Assembly (NCBI GenBank): GCA_005881825.1
Contig: VBEO01000141.1
Location: forward strand, 1-52,101
Source of the DNA: Chloroflexota bacterium
GTDB taxonomy: Bacteria > Chloroflexota > Dormibacteria > Dormibacterales > Dormibacteraceae
DNA: 52,101 nt
Reading direction: 5' to 3'
The translations under genes were made by a program, and so were the position numbers. The notes under the pieces were generated by a model. That model made no database searches. It was not told the DNA's origin and saw only the letters and a list, made by a program, of their open reading frames with translations. Numbering within the stretch: the first letter of the stretch is position 1; the number at the start of each line of letters is the position of its first letter. Below, in pieces: positions 11,209 to 20,386 of the stretch.

Positions 11209-14200
11209 CGGCGGCCGCCGGCGGCCTCCTGGTCCTCAGCAGCCTGCTGCTGTTCGGGTTCGGTCTCAATCTCCTCTACCTGACCTGGCGCTCGCTGCGA
11301 GGCACGCCGGCCTTCCCGCCCTTGCCCGCCGACCTGCCGTTGGTCTGCTCGGACGATCAGACGGTCGCGATCGCCGAGCGCGCCTGCCGCCGCTGGCAGG
11401 CCAGTGGCCTCCGGATCCGGCACTTGCGCCGAGGCACGCGAACCGGCTACAAGGCGGGCGCACTCTCCTTCGGGATGGCTGCCTGCGACGCTCCCTTCTT
11501 CGCCGTCCTGGACGCCGACTTCGTGGTCCCGCCCCAATTCCTGCGGGCACTGATGGGAGCCTTCGATGACGCCCGCGTTGGTTTCGCGCAGGCGCGCTGG
11601 GGTCACCTCAACGAGGACTACTCGACCCTCACAGCGATCCAGGCCCTGGCCATCGACTACCACTTCCTCGTCGAGCAGGCGGTGCGCTGCCAGGGCGGCT
11701 TCTTCACCAACTTCACGGGCACCGCCGGGGTCTGGCGGCGGGCGGCGATCGAGGATGCCGGCGGCTGGAGCGCGGCCACGCTGACGGAAGACCTCGACCT
11801 CAGCTACCGCGCCCAGCTGCGCGGCTGGCGTCCGGCCTACCGCGAGGACCTGGTGGTGCCGGAGGAGCTTCCGGTCTCGATCGGCGCCTACCGCCGCCAG
11901 CAGCGGCGCTGGGCCACCGGCTCGTTCCAGTGCGCCTTCAGGCTGCTGCCGCGGCTGGCGGCGGCGCCGGTGGCGCCGCGCGTCAAGGTCCAGGGTGCCA
12001 TCCACCTGCTGGCCTACGGTGTGGGGCCGCTGATGCTCCTCCAGCTGGCGTGCTACCCCTTCGTGCTGCTTGCGTCCGTCCGCCACGACCCGCTGCTCGG
12101 CCTCGGCTTCGCGGGCCTCTGGCTGAACCTGCTGAGCGTGGCGCCCTGGGTCGGCTTCGTGGTCGCACAGCACCGGCGCGGGCGCCCGTGGTGGCGGGGT
12201 TTGGCCGGCTTTGCCTGCCAGGTGCTGGGCGCGGGGATGGCGGTCACGGTTGCGGGGGCGCTGGGGCGCGCGCTGCGCAGCGGCGGCGAGTTCCAGCGCA
12301 CTCCCAAGTACCGGATCGAGGAGCGCGGGCAGGAGTGGCGCGACTCGGCCTATGCGTCGGCTGCGCGCCCGCCTCTGGGCGAGCTGGCGCTGGGAGCGCC
12401 GGCGCTGCTCCTGGTGATCGTCGCGGCCGCGCTGCACGCCTGGTTGATCGCGTTCTACTCGCTGCTTTTCGCGGTCGGGCTGGTCGGGGTGGGCGTGCTG
12501 TCGGCCGTCGAGTCGCTGGAGGTGATGACCCTGCGCCGCCTGGGCCGGCATGCCGCGCGCCGCCTGGCCCTCGCGGGCCCGGCGCTGGTGCTTCTCGTGC
12601 TGGCCGCGTTGGCGATGGGCGGGGTGGCCGCGCTGGGCGACCCGTTCGAGGACTCCTACCACCACTGGCTGATCTCGGCCACGTTGGCCGCCACCGGCCA
12701 GCTCCACGATCCACTTTTCGGCATGGAAGACAGCTGGCTGCCCGCCTATCACTTGGTGGGCGCGGCCGTGCTCCGGGTCTTCGGGCTCTGGAACCTGACT
12801 GCGCTCAAGGCCACCAACGTGGGACTGGCTCTGCTCACGCTGGTGCTGGTCATGCGCCTGGCAGGTTCCCCCCGCCGGGGCAGGGTGGCCGCCTTCCTGC
12901 TGGTCACCAACCCGGTCTTCCTGCTCACCGCCGGTTCCGTGGTCGCCGAGCCGCTGCTCACGCTGGAGCTGACCGCGGCGGCGCTGGCCGTTGTCTCAGG
13001 TCGCCTGGGACTGGGCGCCCTGCTCGCCGCGGCCGCCTGCCTTACCGGCACCAAGGCCTGGCTATGGGTGCTGGTGGCCGCGCTGGCCCTGCTCGCTCCG
13101 CGTCTGGCCGGCGCCCGCGGGCACTCCCGGCGCGCGCTGTGGCTGGCGCCGGCGGTGGCAGTGCTGGTGCTGCTCCAGCTCGGGTTCGCGCCGGCATCCC
13201 ACTCGGTGGCCCGCGCCGCGGCCGAGGTCACCTCGGCGGCCGCGCGCGGCAGCGTCGCCGGCAGCCCGGCGGGGCGCCTGGGCGATTTCACCGGGTACAT
13301 GGCGCTGGCCTGCCTGCCGCTGCTGGCCCTGGCCCCGGTCGGCCTGCTGGCCGAGGCCCGCAGCCCCGAGGGGCGGGTGCGCCTGCAGGCCTTGCACGCG
13401 CCGGCGCTGGGCTACCTGGCGATCGTGGTGGCACTGGTGGCCGCGGGCGCCTACAGCGGCAGCCATCGCTACCTGTACCCGGTGCTGCCGGCCTTGGCGG
13501 TGCTCGCTTCGGCGGCCCTGGACCGGCGGCCGGCCGCGGTCACCATGATGGCGGCCGCCGCCGCCGGCCTGCTCACGATCGCCTATCTGCCCGTCTTCAC
13601 CAGCTTCGCCGGCGGCAACCAGGGGCTGCTCCGGGCCGGGGCAGCCAGCGCGCGCGTGCCGGGCCGGCTGCTCACCGACTCACCCGCCGCCGCCTTCGCG
13701 AGCCACAAGCCGCCGTGGGAGATCTCCGGCTCGCAGGCCCTGCCGCCGCGTGCGGACTCGGCAGTGGCCTGGCTGCAGGACCGGGGCTACACCAGCCTGG
13801 TGGTCGAGAACATCGACTACTACCGGGCCAGCCAGGTGCTCCCGGCCCTAGCCGCCGGCAGCGCGGCGCCGCCCTTCCAGGCCCTGGGCAACCAGGCGGA
13901 CTATCAGGCGCCCGGCGGCAAGACCGTCTATGCCTACGACCTCCAGCCGCCGGAGTTCCGGACCCTGGTGGCGGGCAACGTGGCCGCCTGCCTGCATCCG
14001 GAGGCGCAGCCGGCCACCGGGAAGACGGCGCACCTTCAGAAAGGCCTGGCCCTGGAGCGGGGCGGGTCCTCACTCGCCGGCGAGGGCCTGGGCTTCGGGG
14101 TGCCGCTGATCGAGGTCGGGGGCGCCTGGTACTTCCCCGGCAGCGCAGACACCGTCGACATATCGAGCGGCGGTCAGGCTGTGTGGCGCAAGGTCTTCCA

Positions 14201-14642
14201 GCTCGACCGGCGCGAGGTGGACTCCCTAGACGGCCATTTCCTGCGTTTTGAACCGGTGGCCAGCGTGGCTGCGATCGCGGTGACCTATACGGTGAAGGAC
14301 GGCGACATCCAAATTTCGGCGGTGCCGTTGCGGCTGCCGGCCGGCGTGCAGGCCGTGACACTGCTGAACGAGCAGTCGGCGGCTTTCGACGATCTCGCCG
14401 ACGGCGGCGGGCAGAAGCGCATGGGTGTCGCCTTCGGCAGCTACCAGCCGACGGCCGGCGCCTACGCGCGCCTGCGCTCGGGCGCCTATGGTCTCGAGTG
14501 GTCGCAGGCGCCGGTTCCCGGGGCGCGCCTGGTGGCCGAGCGCGAGCACGTGGGCGATATCGATTTCGCGGGTCTCCAGTACGAGTTCGGCCCCGATTTC
14601 CAGGGCGCCGCCTACACCCTGGAGGTGCGGCCCGCCCGATGA
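11205..14642 (+). CDS. Fusion glycosyltransferase: GT2 domain plus GT-C membrane domain
   Basis: The 1145-residue protein combines two glycosyltransferase architectures. Residues 1-390 resemble a processive GT2 (CelA/BcsA-like): DAD at 103-105, TED at 194-196, QQRRW at 232-236 and flanking membrane helices. Residues about 440-900 form a polytopic domain resembling GT39/PMT-like GT-C enzymes, with an acidic first loop (DPFEDSYHHW). The last 250 residues are a soluble domain. Between V47 and C48 (about 11343-11348) the usual start of the GT2 fold (the strand ending in PVYNE and the following helix to the first Asp) is missing, about 40 residues, without a frameshift. GTG 11205 overlaps the previous TGA. 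It probably acts in export or synthesis of a surface glycan. Confidence 0.82.
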   Translation: MTAAAGGLLVLSSLLLFGFGLNLLYLTWRSLRGTPAFPPLPADLPLVCSDDQTVAIAERACRRWQASGLRIRHLRRGTRTGYKAGALSFGMAACDAPFFAVLDADFVVPPQFLRALMGAFDDARVGFAQARWGHLNEDYSTLTAIQALAIDYHFLVEQAVRCQGGFFTNFTGTAGVWRRAAIEDAGGWSAATLTEDLDLSYRAQLRGWRPAYREDLVVPEELPVSIGAYRRQQRRWATGSFQCAFRLLPRLAAAPVAPRVKVQGAIHLLAYGVGPLMLLQLACYPFVLLASVRHDPLLGLGFAGLWLNLLSVAPWVGFVVAQHRRGRPWWRGLAGFACQVLGAGMAVTVAGALGRALRSGGEFQRTPKYRIEERGQEWRDSAYASAARPPLGELALGAPALLLVIVAAALHAWLIAFYSLLFAVGLVGVGVLSAVESLEVMTLRRLGRHAARRLALAGPALVLLVLAALAMGGVAALGDPFEDSYHHWLISATLAATGQLHDPLFGMEDSWLPAYHLVGAAVLRVFGLWNLTALKATNVGLALLTLVLVMRLAGSPRRGRVAAFLLVTNPVFLLTAGSVVAEPLLTLELTAAALAVVSGRLGLGALLAAAACLTGTKAWLWVLVAALALLAPRLAGARGHSRRALWLAPAVAVLVLLQLGFAPASHSVARAAAEVTSAAARGSVAGSPAGRLGDFTGYMALACLPLLALAPVGLLAEARSPEGRVRLQALHAPALGYLAIVVALVAAGAYSGSHRYLYPVLPALAVLASAALDRRPAAVTMMAAAAAGLLTIAYLPVFTSFAGGNQGLLRAGAASARVPGRLLTDSPAAAFASHKPPWEISGSQALPPRADSAVAWLQDRGYTSLVVENIDYYRASQVLPALAAGSAAPPFQALGNQADYQAPGGKTVYAYDLQPPEFRTLVAGNVAACLHPEAQPATGKTAHLQKGLALERGGSSLAGEGLGFGVPLIEVGGAWYFPGSADTVDISSGGQAVWRKVFQLDRREVDSLDGHFLRFEPVASVAAIAVTYTVKDGDIQISAVPLRLPAGVQAVTLLNEQSAAFDDLADGGGQKRMGVAFGSYQPTAGAYARLRSGAYGLEWSQAPVPGARLVAEREHVGDIDFAGLQYEFGPDFQGAAYTLEVRPAR

Positions 14643-15967
14643 GCTCGGATGTCGTCCTGATCTATCCACAGATGGCGCCGAGGCGGGGCCGGCACTGGAT
14701 CATGCCCTCGCTCGGGCTCATGTACCTGAGCGCGGCGCTGCGCGAGGCCGGCCACAGCGTCCGCCACATCGATCACACCTTCCTGGACCGGTCGCAGGTG
14801 GTGCACCAGGCTCTGGAGGAACGGCCGGCCGTGGTCGGCATCTACTGCATGATCACCATGCAGGACGAGGCGCTGGCGCTGGCGCGCGAGCTGCGCGGCC
14901 GGGTGCCGCTGCTGATAACCGGCGGTCCCTACCCCTCGGGTGAGCCCGACACCTTCCTGGACGACTTCGACCTGGTCGCGGTGGGTGAGGGCGAGGAGAC
15001 CATCGTCGAGGTCATGCAGCATCTCGACGATGGTCGCTTCGAGGAGGTCGCGGGCCTGGTCTTCCGGCGCCACGGCGAGGTGGTGCGGACGCCCGCCCGC
15101 CAGCGCAGCAAGGACATGTCGCGGCTGCCGCTGCCCTACCGGGCGGACCTGCCCAACCGCCAGTACATCGACTACTGGCGCCGGCACTGGAAGGACGCCA
15201 CCACGCCGGTCATGACCACGCGCGGCTGCCCCTTCCGATGCGAGTTCTGCCACAAGCCGGTGTTCGGGGACCTCTTTCGGTCGCGGCCCGCCGATTCGGT
15301 GATCGCCGAGATGCGCGAGGTCGCCGAGCTCGGCTACGACCACGTGTGGATGTCGGACGACCTCTTCACCCTCAACTACCAGCGCACGATGGAGCTGTGC
15401 GCGGAGATCGAGAAGGCGCGCATTCCGCTCACCTGGGAGTGTCTCAGCCGCGTCACCCACGTCGACGTCGAGCTCTTCCGGCAGATGAAGGCCGCCGGCT
15501 GCAAGCGCGTGTTCTTCGGGATCGAGTCGGGTGACCAGGGCGTGCTCAAGCAGATGCGCAAGGGCATCACGCCGGAGCAGTCTCGAGCCGCCGTCCAGGC
15601 CTGCGTGGACGCGGGCATCAAGGCGGCGGGTTTCTTCATGGTCGGCTACCTGGGTGAAACCCCCGAGAGCCTCCTGCGCACCATCGCCTTTTCGTCCAGC
15701 CTGCCCCTGGATTACGTCAGCTACACGATCGCCTACCCCCTGCCGGGAACGCCCTTCCACGCGCGCGTGCAGGAGCGCCGCCAGCACGGCGAGTGGCACA
15801 AGGTGCGCCACAACCGGCTGCTCTTCAACACCGATTTCTCGGAGACCAAGCTGCGGGCGGCGATCTACAAAGGCGCCATCCAGCACCGGCTCCGTCGGCT
15901 CCGGCTGGCGCCGGTGGCGCGCGCCTTCGAAATTGCGACGGACCCCGTGCTGCGGGTGATGCGATAA
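14639..15967 (+). CDS. B12-binding-domain radical SAM protein
   Basis: The 442-residue enzyme has an N-terminal cobalamin-binding Rossmann domain (to about residue 130, ending in LITGGPYPSG and VAVGEGEETI) and a radical SAM domain with the cluster motif C197-x3-C201-x2-C204 (RGCPFRCEFC). It follows with the glycine/serine segments expected for the TIM barrel (FFGIESGDQGVLKQM, GFFMVGYLGET). Such enzymes carry out methylations or rearrangements of lipids, sugars and antibiotics; substrate is unknown here. The ATG overlaps the glycosyltransferase TGA (ATGA), so it belongs to the same operon. Confidence 0.88.
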   Translation: MSSDVVLIYPQMAPRRGRHWIMPSLGLMYLSAALREAGHSVRHIDHTFLDRSQVVHQALEERPAVVGIYCMITMQDEALALARELRGRVPLLITGGPYPSGEPDTFLDDFDLVAVGEGEETIVEVMQHLDDGRFEEVAGLVFRRHGEVVRTPARQRSKDMSRLPLPYRADLPNRQYIDYWRRHWKDATTPVMTTRGCPFRCEFCHKPVFGDLFRSRPADSVIAEMREVAELGYDHVWMSDDLFTLNYQRTMELCAEIEKARIPLTWECLSRVTHVDVELFRQMKAAGCKRVFFGIESGDQGVLKQMRKGITPEQSRAAVQACVDAGIKAAGFFMVGYLGETPESLLRTIAFSSSLPLDYVSYTIAYPLPGTPFHARVQERRQHGEWHKVRHNRLLFNTDFSETKLRAAIYKGAIQHRLRRLRLAPVARAFEIATDPVLRVMR

Positions 15968-16752
15968 CCCGAAGGGCGCTGGCGGCCTGTCTCGTGCTGA
16001 CCGCCTGCACGCCGGCGACGGCCCCATTCAGCCCGCCCTCCGAGGGGGTTCTGCTGGTCGGCCTGGCCGACGGCTCCCAGCGCGGCCAGCTCGCCCTGGG
16101 TGGCGATCCCCTGGCCGTCGAGGTGTCCGGCGACGGTGGCACGGCATACGTCTCGGACAACCGCGGCGGGCGAGTGCTGGCCCTTTCGCTGCCCGCTCTG
16201 CGCAAGCTCTGGACGGCCGAGGTCGGCGGCCGTCCGGGCCCATTGCTGGCGACTCTGGACACGCTCTACGTGAGCCTCTATGACGCCGGCGAGGTGGCGG
16301 AGCTGGACCCGGCGACGGGTGCCGTGCGCGCCCGCCACCCGGCCGGCCGGCAGCCGGGTCAGCTCGCGCTGGACCCCGGGGGCGCGGTGCTGGTCGAGAG
16401 CGCGGAGGGAGTGCGCGACCTTGACGGGCGTGCCCGCGGCGGTGGGCCAGGCTTCGCGCTGGGCGGTGGCTGGAGCGCCGCCTACGACAGCGGCGTCCTG
16501 ACGCAGGTCGGCAGCGGCTTCGAGATCAGCGTCGGCGACGTCCGAGTGCTGGCGCGGCCCCGGGACCCGGACCAGGTCGCCTATCTGTCAGGGCGGATCT
16601 TCACGGCCGCGCACGCCGACCACGAAATCCTGGTCCTGGACGCCGCCGGCAAGGCCGCCGCACAGCATTGGGCGCGCGGTTCGGAGCCGGTCGCGCTTGC
16701 CACGGATCCGCGGCTCGGGTTATTGATCGTGGTCGTCAATGCCGCTGAGTGA
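15964..16752 (+). CDS. Lipoprotein with beta-propeller-like repeats
   Basis: The product is predicted to be a lipid-anchored secreted protein: TRR, a hydrophobic run and the lipobox LTAC with Cys at about residue 15. The mature part repeats blades such as GGTAYVSDNRGGRVLALSLP and DTLYVSLYDAGEVAELDP, the pattern of YVTN/NHL-type propellers. No standard start codon is possible in frame near the signal peptide; the best candidate is ATA 15964, which overlaps the radical SAM stop as ATAA. A sequencing error is an alternative. It is co-transcribed with its neighbours. Confidence 0.7.
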   Translation: MTRRALAACLVLTACTPATAPFSPPSEGVLLVGLADGSQRGQLALGGDPLAVEVSGDGGTAYVSDNRGGRVLALSLPALRKLWTAEVGGRPGPLLATLDTLYVSLYDAGEVAELDPATGAVRARHPAGRQPGQLALDPGGAVLVESAEGVRDLDGRARGGGPGFALGGGWSAAYDSGVLTQVGSGFEISVGDVRVLARPRDPDQVAYLSGRIFTAAHADHEILVLDAAGKAAAQHWARGSEPVALATDPRLGLLIVVVNAAE

Positions 16753-17188
16753 CCTTTTTCGGGGGCTGCTGCGGATCGGAGTCGGCCTGTACTGGCTCTA
16801 CTTCGCCAGCCAGAAGTGGCAGGGCGTGGCCTGGATGCAGCCGCTGATCCGGCGCTCGGCCAGCGCCAACCCGATCCCCGGCCTGCACGAGTTCCTGGTC
16901 CAGGTCGTCAGCCCCAACTGGTTCTGGTTCGCGCTTGCGCAATCGCTCGCCGAGACGCTGGTGGCGGTCTTCCTGATCCTGGGGCTGGCCACCCGCAAGG
17001 CCGCTTTCCTGGGCCTGCTCCTGGCCGTGAACCTGGCTCTAACGGTGGCCTTCCTGGTCGGACCCGACACGGGCTTCCGCTGGATGTACTACCTGGCGGT
17101 GCTGGTCAACGCGCAGCTCTTCTTCACCGAGGCGGGCATTCCCGCCTTGGGCCAGCTGCGCTTCATGCCCGCCTGGCTCAAGGACTGA
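16739..17188 (+). CDS. DoxX-family membrane protein
   Basis: The 149-residue protein has four hydrophobic helices and the DoxX layout: LLRIGVGLYWLYFASQKW at the N-terminus, the second helix after FWFALAQSLAETLVAVFLILG, and a third to fourth helix pair. Members act beside quinone-linked oxidation or as small membrane subunits of unknown role. The ATG lies 14 bp inside the lipoprotein gene, so it ends the operon. Its TGA abuts the galE stop within the palindrome TGATCA. Confidence 0.82.
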   Translation: MPLSDLFRGLLRIGVGLYWLYFASQKWQGVAWMQPLIRRSASANPIPGLHEFLVQVVSPNWFWFALAQSLAETLVAVFLILGLATRKAAFLGLLLAVNLALTVAFLVGPDTGFRWMYYLAVLVNAQLFFTEAGIPALGQLRFMPAWLKD

Positions 17189-18163
17189 TCAGTCGGAGTA
17201 GCCGTTCGGATGCTCCTGCATCCAGCTCCAAGCGTCCCCGATGATCGCCTCCAGGTCGTGCCGCGGCTGCCAGCCGAGGGCTGAGGCGATGGCCTGGCTG
17301 GAGGCCACCAGCCGGGGCGCGTCGCCGGGGCGCCGGGGCCGCTCCTGCACCGGCAGCGGCCGCCCGGTCACGCGGCGCGCGGTCTCGATCACCTCGAGCA
17401 CCGAGTAGCCGCTGCCGCTGCCCAGGTTGTAGACGTCGTGGCGGCCGGCTTCCAGCGCCTCCAGCGCCAGGAAGTGCGCGGCCGCCAGGTCCTCGATATG
17501 CACGTAGTCGCGAACGCAGGTTCCATCGGGAGTGTCGTAGTCGGTGCCGAAGAGCTCCACCGCTTCCGCTCGCCCGGCCGCCACCGCCAGCACGTTGGGA
17601 ATTAGGTGGGTTTCGGGGCGGTGGTCCTCGCCGAGGCCGTGGAGGGCGCCGCCCACGTTGAAGTAGCGCAGCGAGGCCGCGGCCAGACCATGGGCCGCGC
17701 ACTCGTCCGCGAGCAGGCGGTCGACCGCCAGCTTGCTGTTGCCGTAGGGGCTGGCCGGCCGCGTGGGCGCCGACTCCGGGATCGGCACCGACTCAGGTTC
17801 GCCGTAGACGGCGGCCGTGGATGAGAAAACCAGCCGGCGCACGCCGGCCTGGCGCAGGGCGTCCACCAGGTTGAGCGTGCCCACCACGTTGTTGCGGTAG
17901 TACCGCTCGGGGCGCGCCACGGACTCCGGCACCACGATCAGCGCCGCGAAGTGCAGGACGGCGTCGAAGCCGGCGCCCACCGCGTCGCGCAAGGAGCCCT
18001 CGTCGAGCAGGTCGCCTTCCACTAACTCGGCACCGGCGGGAACCGCCGCCTTGTGCCCGTGACCGAGGTTGTCGAAGATCGCGACCCGGTGGCCGGCGGC
18101 TAAAGCCACGGCGGAGCAGATGCTGCCGATGTAGCCCGCTCCGCCTGTCACGAGCAGCCGCAT
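17189..18163 (-). CDS. galE: UDP-glucose 4-epimerase
   Basis: This NAD-dependent short-chain dehydrogenase-fold enzyme interconverts UDP-glucose and UDP-galactose. Seen are the nucleotide-binding GGAGYIG at 7-13, DNLGHGH, HFAALIVVPESV, SSTAAVYG with the catalytic Ser/Thr, the YGNSK Tyr-x3-Lys pair and RYFNVGGA. Length of 324 residues is normal. It lies 30 bp downstream of the TadG-like gene on the same strand and converges on the glycan operon, for which it could supply a UDP-sugar. Confidence 0.95.
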   Translation of the reverse strand: MRLLVTGGAGYIGSICSAVALAAGHRVAIFDNLGHGHKAAVPAGAELVEGDLLDEGSLRDAVGAGFDAVLHFAALIVVPESVARPERYYRNNVVGTLNLVDALRQAGVRRLVFSSTAAVYGEPESVPIPESAPTRPASPYGNSKLAVDRLLADECAAHGLAAASLRYFNVGGALHGLGEDHRPETHLIPNVLAVAAGRAEAVELFGTDYDTPDGTCVRDYVHIEDLAAAHFLALEALEAGRHDVYNLGSGSGYSVLEVIETARRVTGRPLPVQERPRRPGDAPRLVASSQAIASALGWQPRHDLEAIIGDAWSWMQEHPNGYSD

Positions 18164-18193
18164 CGACTGCTGGACGCTAACCGATCTCGGTTG

Positions 18194-20386
18194 TCAGACG
18201 ATCAGTCGGGCGGCGGGCGGGGCCGGCGCCACGTCCGGGTTGTAGTTGATCGCCACGCCCGCGCTGCCGTCGATGAGCGCGTTGTAGACGATCACCTGTC
18301 CCGCGATCGGGGCCTTGTTGCTGCCGTTGATCGTGATGCTCCCGGTCGGGAAGTACACCGTCCCCACGAAGGTGGTGGTCGAGTTCCCGGTCAGGCTGTT
18401 GCCCGAGCACGAGTTCGGCGTGGGGGGGTCGGGCGGCTTCGTGTTGCCGGGGGCGAAGAGCACGATCCAGTTGTACTGGTAGCCGCTGAACACGTAGGTG
18501 GAGCCGTTGCCCTCCTGGTCGAGGCAGGCGTTGGGCGGGAAGTAGAACTGCACCGCACCCGGGGTCACCAGCGCGCCTGAGCACGGGTTGTTGAGGGTGC
18601 CCTGCGGTCGGCACTGGTTTTCGTCGCCGCGGTCACCGTTGGGGGTGACTGCGCGCGCAGGCACTTCGTTGGCGAGACCGTTGGCGGCAGGAGCGCGCTC
18701 ATCGTCTGGCGGGTTGCAGCCCTGCGGCGTGGGAAGGTAAGGCCAGGCGGTGTTGGTGGGGGCGATCACGCACTGCGGCGTCACGGGCGCCCACTGCGAG
18801 TTGCCACCGCTGTTGAAGCCGACGTAGCCCAGTCCCTGTGGGTTGTTGTTGTTGTTGTCGAAGATCTCCGAAACCACGTAGCCCAGGTTGCAGCTGCCGT
18901 AGGTCTGGCCGCTGGTGGCAGTGTTGCCGGCGCCGGGCGCGGGCGGCGTGTTCGGATATCCGGGCAGCTTGCTGCGGTCGCCGCAGTTGGAGCCGGAGTT
19001 GTTCTCGGCCACCGGGTTGCTGACGAAGCCGACGAAGCCGAACTGCGCCTGGCTGTTGTTCGGGCATCCGCCCGGATTGGCGTACACGTAGTAGCCCTGG
19101 GCGCCGGGCACGTTGCCGATCACGATCTGGAAGCCGTGGGTACTGGAGTTCATCGCGGTCTCCAATCGGCGGCACATCGAGGGCGCGCTCTGCCGGATGT
19201 AGGTCCCGGCGCCGTTGGGGCCGTTCCAGACGTCCTGGCGAGCGGCCGTGATCTCGATGCCCCACGCGCCGCCTGGCTTCAGCGGCTTGCCACCGGTGGC
19301 GGTGACCGCGGTGGCGTAGAAGTCGCCATCGCAGTCGACGCCCTGGCTCCAGAACTGAGTGTTGGCTGGCTGCGTGTAATCGATGCTGGAACCGTTCCAA
19401 TAGGGTTCGATGGGTGACTTCAGCTCGTTGCTGTTGAAGCCGCCGTTGTCCGTGTAGCCGGACGGGAAGGTGTAGATACCGGCATCCATGAAGTGGCAGC
19501 TGGAGCTGTTGCTGAAATGAGGATCGCTGGGATAGACGCCCGGCTTCAGCTCCACCGCGCTGGTCGGATTGGCGGTGGTCGAGGTGCCTGCATACAGCGT
19601 CGCCTGGTACGGCGAGTTGTAAGCGGGATCGGGCAGCACCGGCGACCCCGGCACCTTCAGCGTGCCGGTGTAGGTCCAGCCAGACGGCAGCGAGCTGCAG
19701 TCCGCGTAGATGCTTCCGTTGACGGTGACTGGAGACCCGTTTTGGTCCTTGAGATCACCGTTCGAATACACGTCACCGGTGATCGTCACGCTGACGCTGC
19801 CCTGGATCTTCAGCGAGTCGCCGGAGTTGCCGTTGCAGCCCTGCTGCCCGAGCGTGAGCAGCGCCGGCGTCTGCCACTGGTCGCCTACCACCGCCTGGGC
19901 GATGGCTGAGAAGTTGTTGATCGAGGGCACGCCCAGCACCTGCATGAAGGTGACCGCCACCTGGTGTGTGGCGGACCCGCTGAAGATGGTGCCGTTGAAA
20001 CGATTGACCAGGTAGCCGAACGTGAAGCTGCCGGGATAACCGTTCCAGGTGTAGACGCTGCAGGTGCTCCCGGCCGGGAACGTGCTCGGGCAGGTCGCCG
20101 GCGCCGAGCCCCACGAGCCGTAGCTCGCGATATGTGCATTCAGGCCGTAGTAGGTGGCAGCGGTGTTGGCAGCGACGTTGAGATCTGACAGCCGCTGGTA
20201 CTGGTCGCCCCCGCCGAGCACGGCGGCATCGACAGCGTTCTGCAGCTCGCGCCGGTCGATGTAGGCGCGGCCGCCATCGATCGCCAACCCGAGCATGCCG
20301 AACAGCACAAGCAGCGTCAGCGCGATCAGCACGATCGCCTGACCCGACTGCTGTGAGCGCCTAGTACTCAGTGCGGTAAATCGCAT
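18194..20386 (-). CDS. Large TadG-like pilus-associated surface protein
   Basis: The N-terminus is the TadG/TadE-type module: a basic start, SGQAIVLIALTLLVLFGMLGLAIDGG as one membrane helix, then DRRELQNAVDAAVLGG. About 650 exported residues follow, rich in Asn, Gly, Ser, Thr and Pro with many cysteines, and the end carries repeated beta-strand turns (GTVYFPTGSITINGSNKAP) like those in pilus-tip or DUF-type beta-helix regions. A run of five Asn codons lies near 18840. ATG 20386 has AGG just upstream and overlaps the previous gene by 26 bp. At 730 residues it is larger than typical TadG proteins. Confidence 0.82.
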   Translation of the reverse strand: MRFTALSTRRSQQSGQAIVLIALTLLVLFGMLGLAIDGGRAYIDRRELQNAVDAAVLGGGDQYQRLSDLNVAANTAATYYGLNAHIASYGSWGSAPATCPSTFPAGSTCSVYTWNGYPGSFTFGYLVNRFNGTIFSGSATHQVAVTFMQVLGVPSINNFSAIAQAVVGDQWQTPALLTLGQQGCNGNSGDSLKIQGSVSVTITGDVYSNGDLKDQNGSPVTVNGSIYADCSSLPSGWTYTGTLKVPGSPVLPDPAYNSPYQATLYAGTSTTANPTSAVELKPGVYPSDPHFSNSSSCHFMDAGIYTFPSGYTDNGGFNSNELKSPIEPYWNGSSIDYTQPANTQFWSQGVDCDGDFYATAVTATGGKPLKPGGAWGIEITAARQDVWNGPNGAGTYIRQSAPSMCRRLETAMNSSTHGFQIVIGNVPGAQGYYVYANPGGCPNNSQAQFGFVGFVSNPVAENNSGSNCGDRSKLPGYPNTPPAPGAGNTATSGQTYGSCNLGYVVSEIFDNNNNNPQGLGYVGFNSGGNSQWAPVTPQCVIAPTNTAWPYLPTPQGCNPPDDERAPAANGLANEVPARAVTPNGDRGDENQCRPQGTLNNPCSGALVTPGAVQFYFPPNACLDQEGNGSTYVFSGYQYNWIVLFAPGNTKPPDPPTPNSCSGNSLTGNSTTTFVGTVYFPTGSITINGSNKAPIAGQVIVYNALIDGSAGVAINYNPDVAPAPPAARLIV

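Noticed and set aside
11184-12752. 522-residue open frame antisense to the fusion glycosyltransferase
   Set aside because: Composition is Gln/Arg/His-rich without motifs, as expected of an antisense shadow in high-GC sequence.
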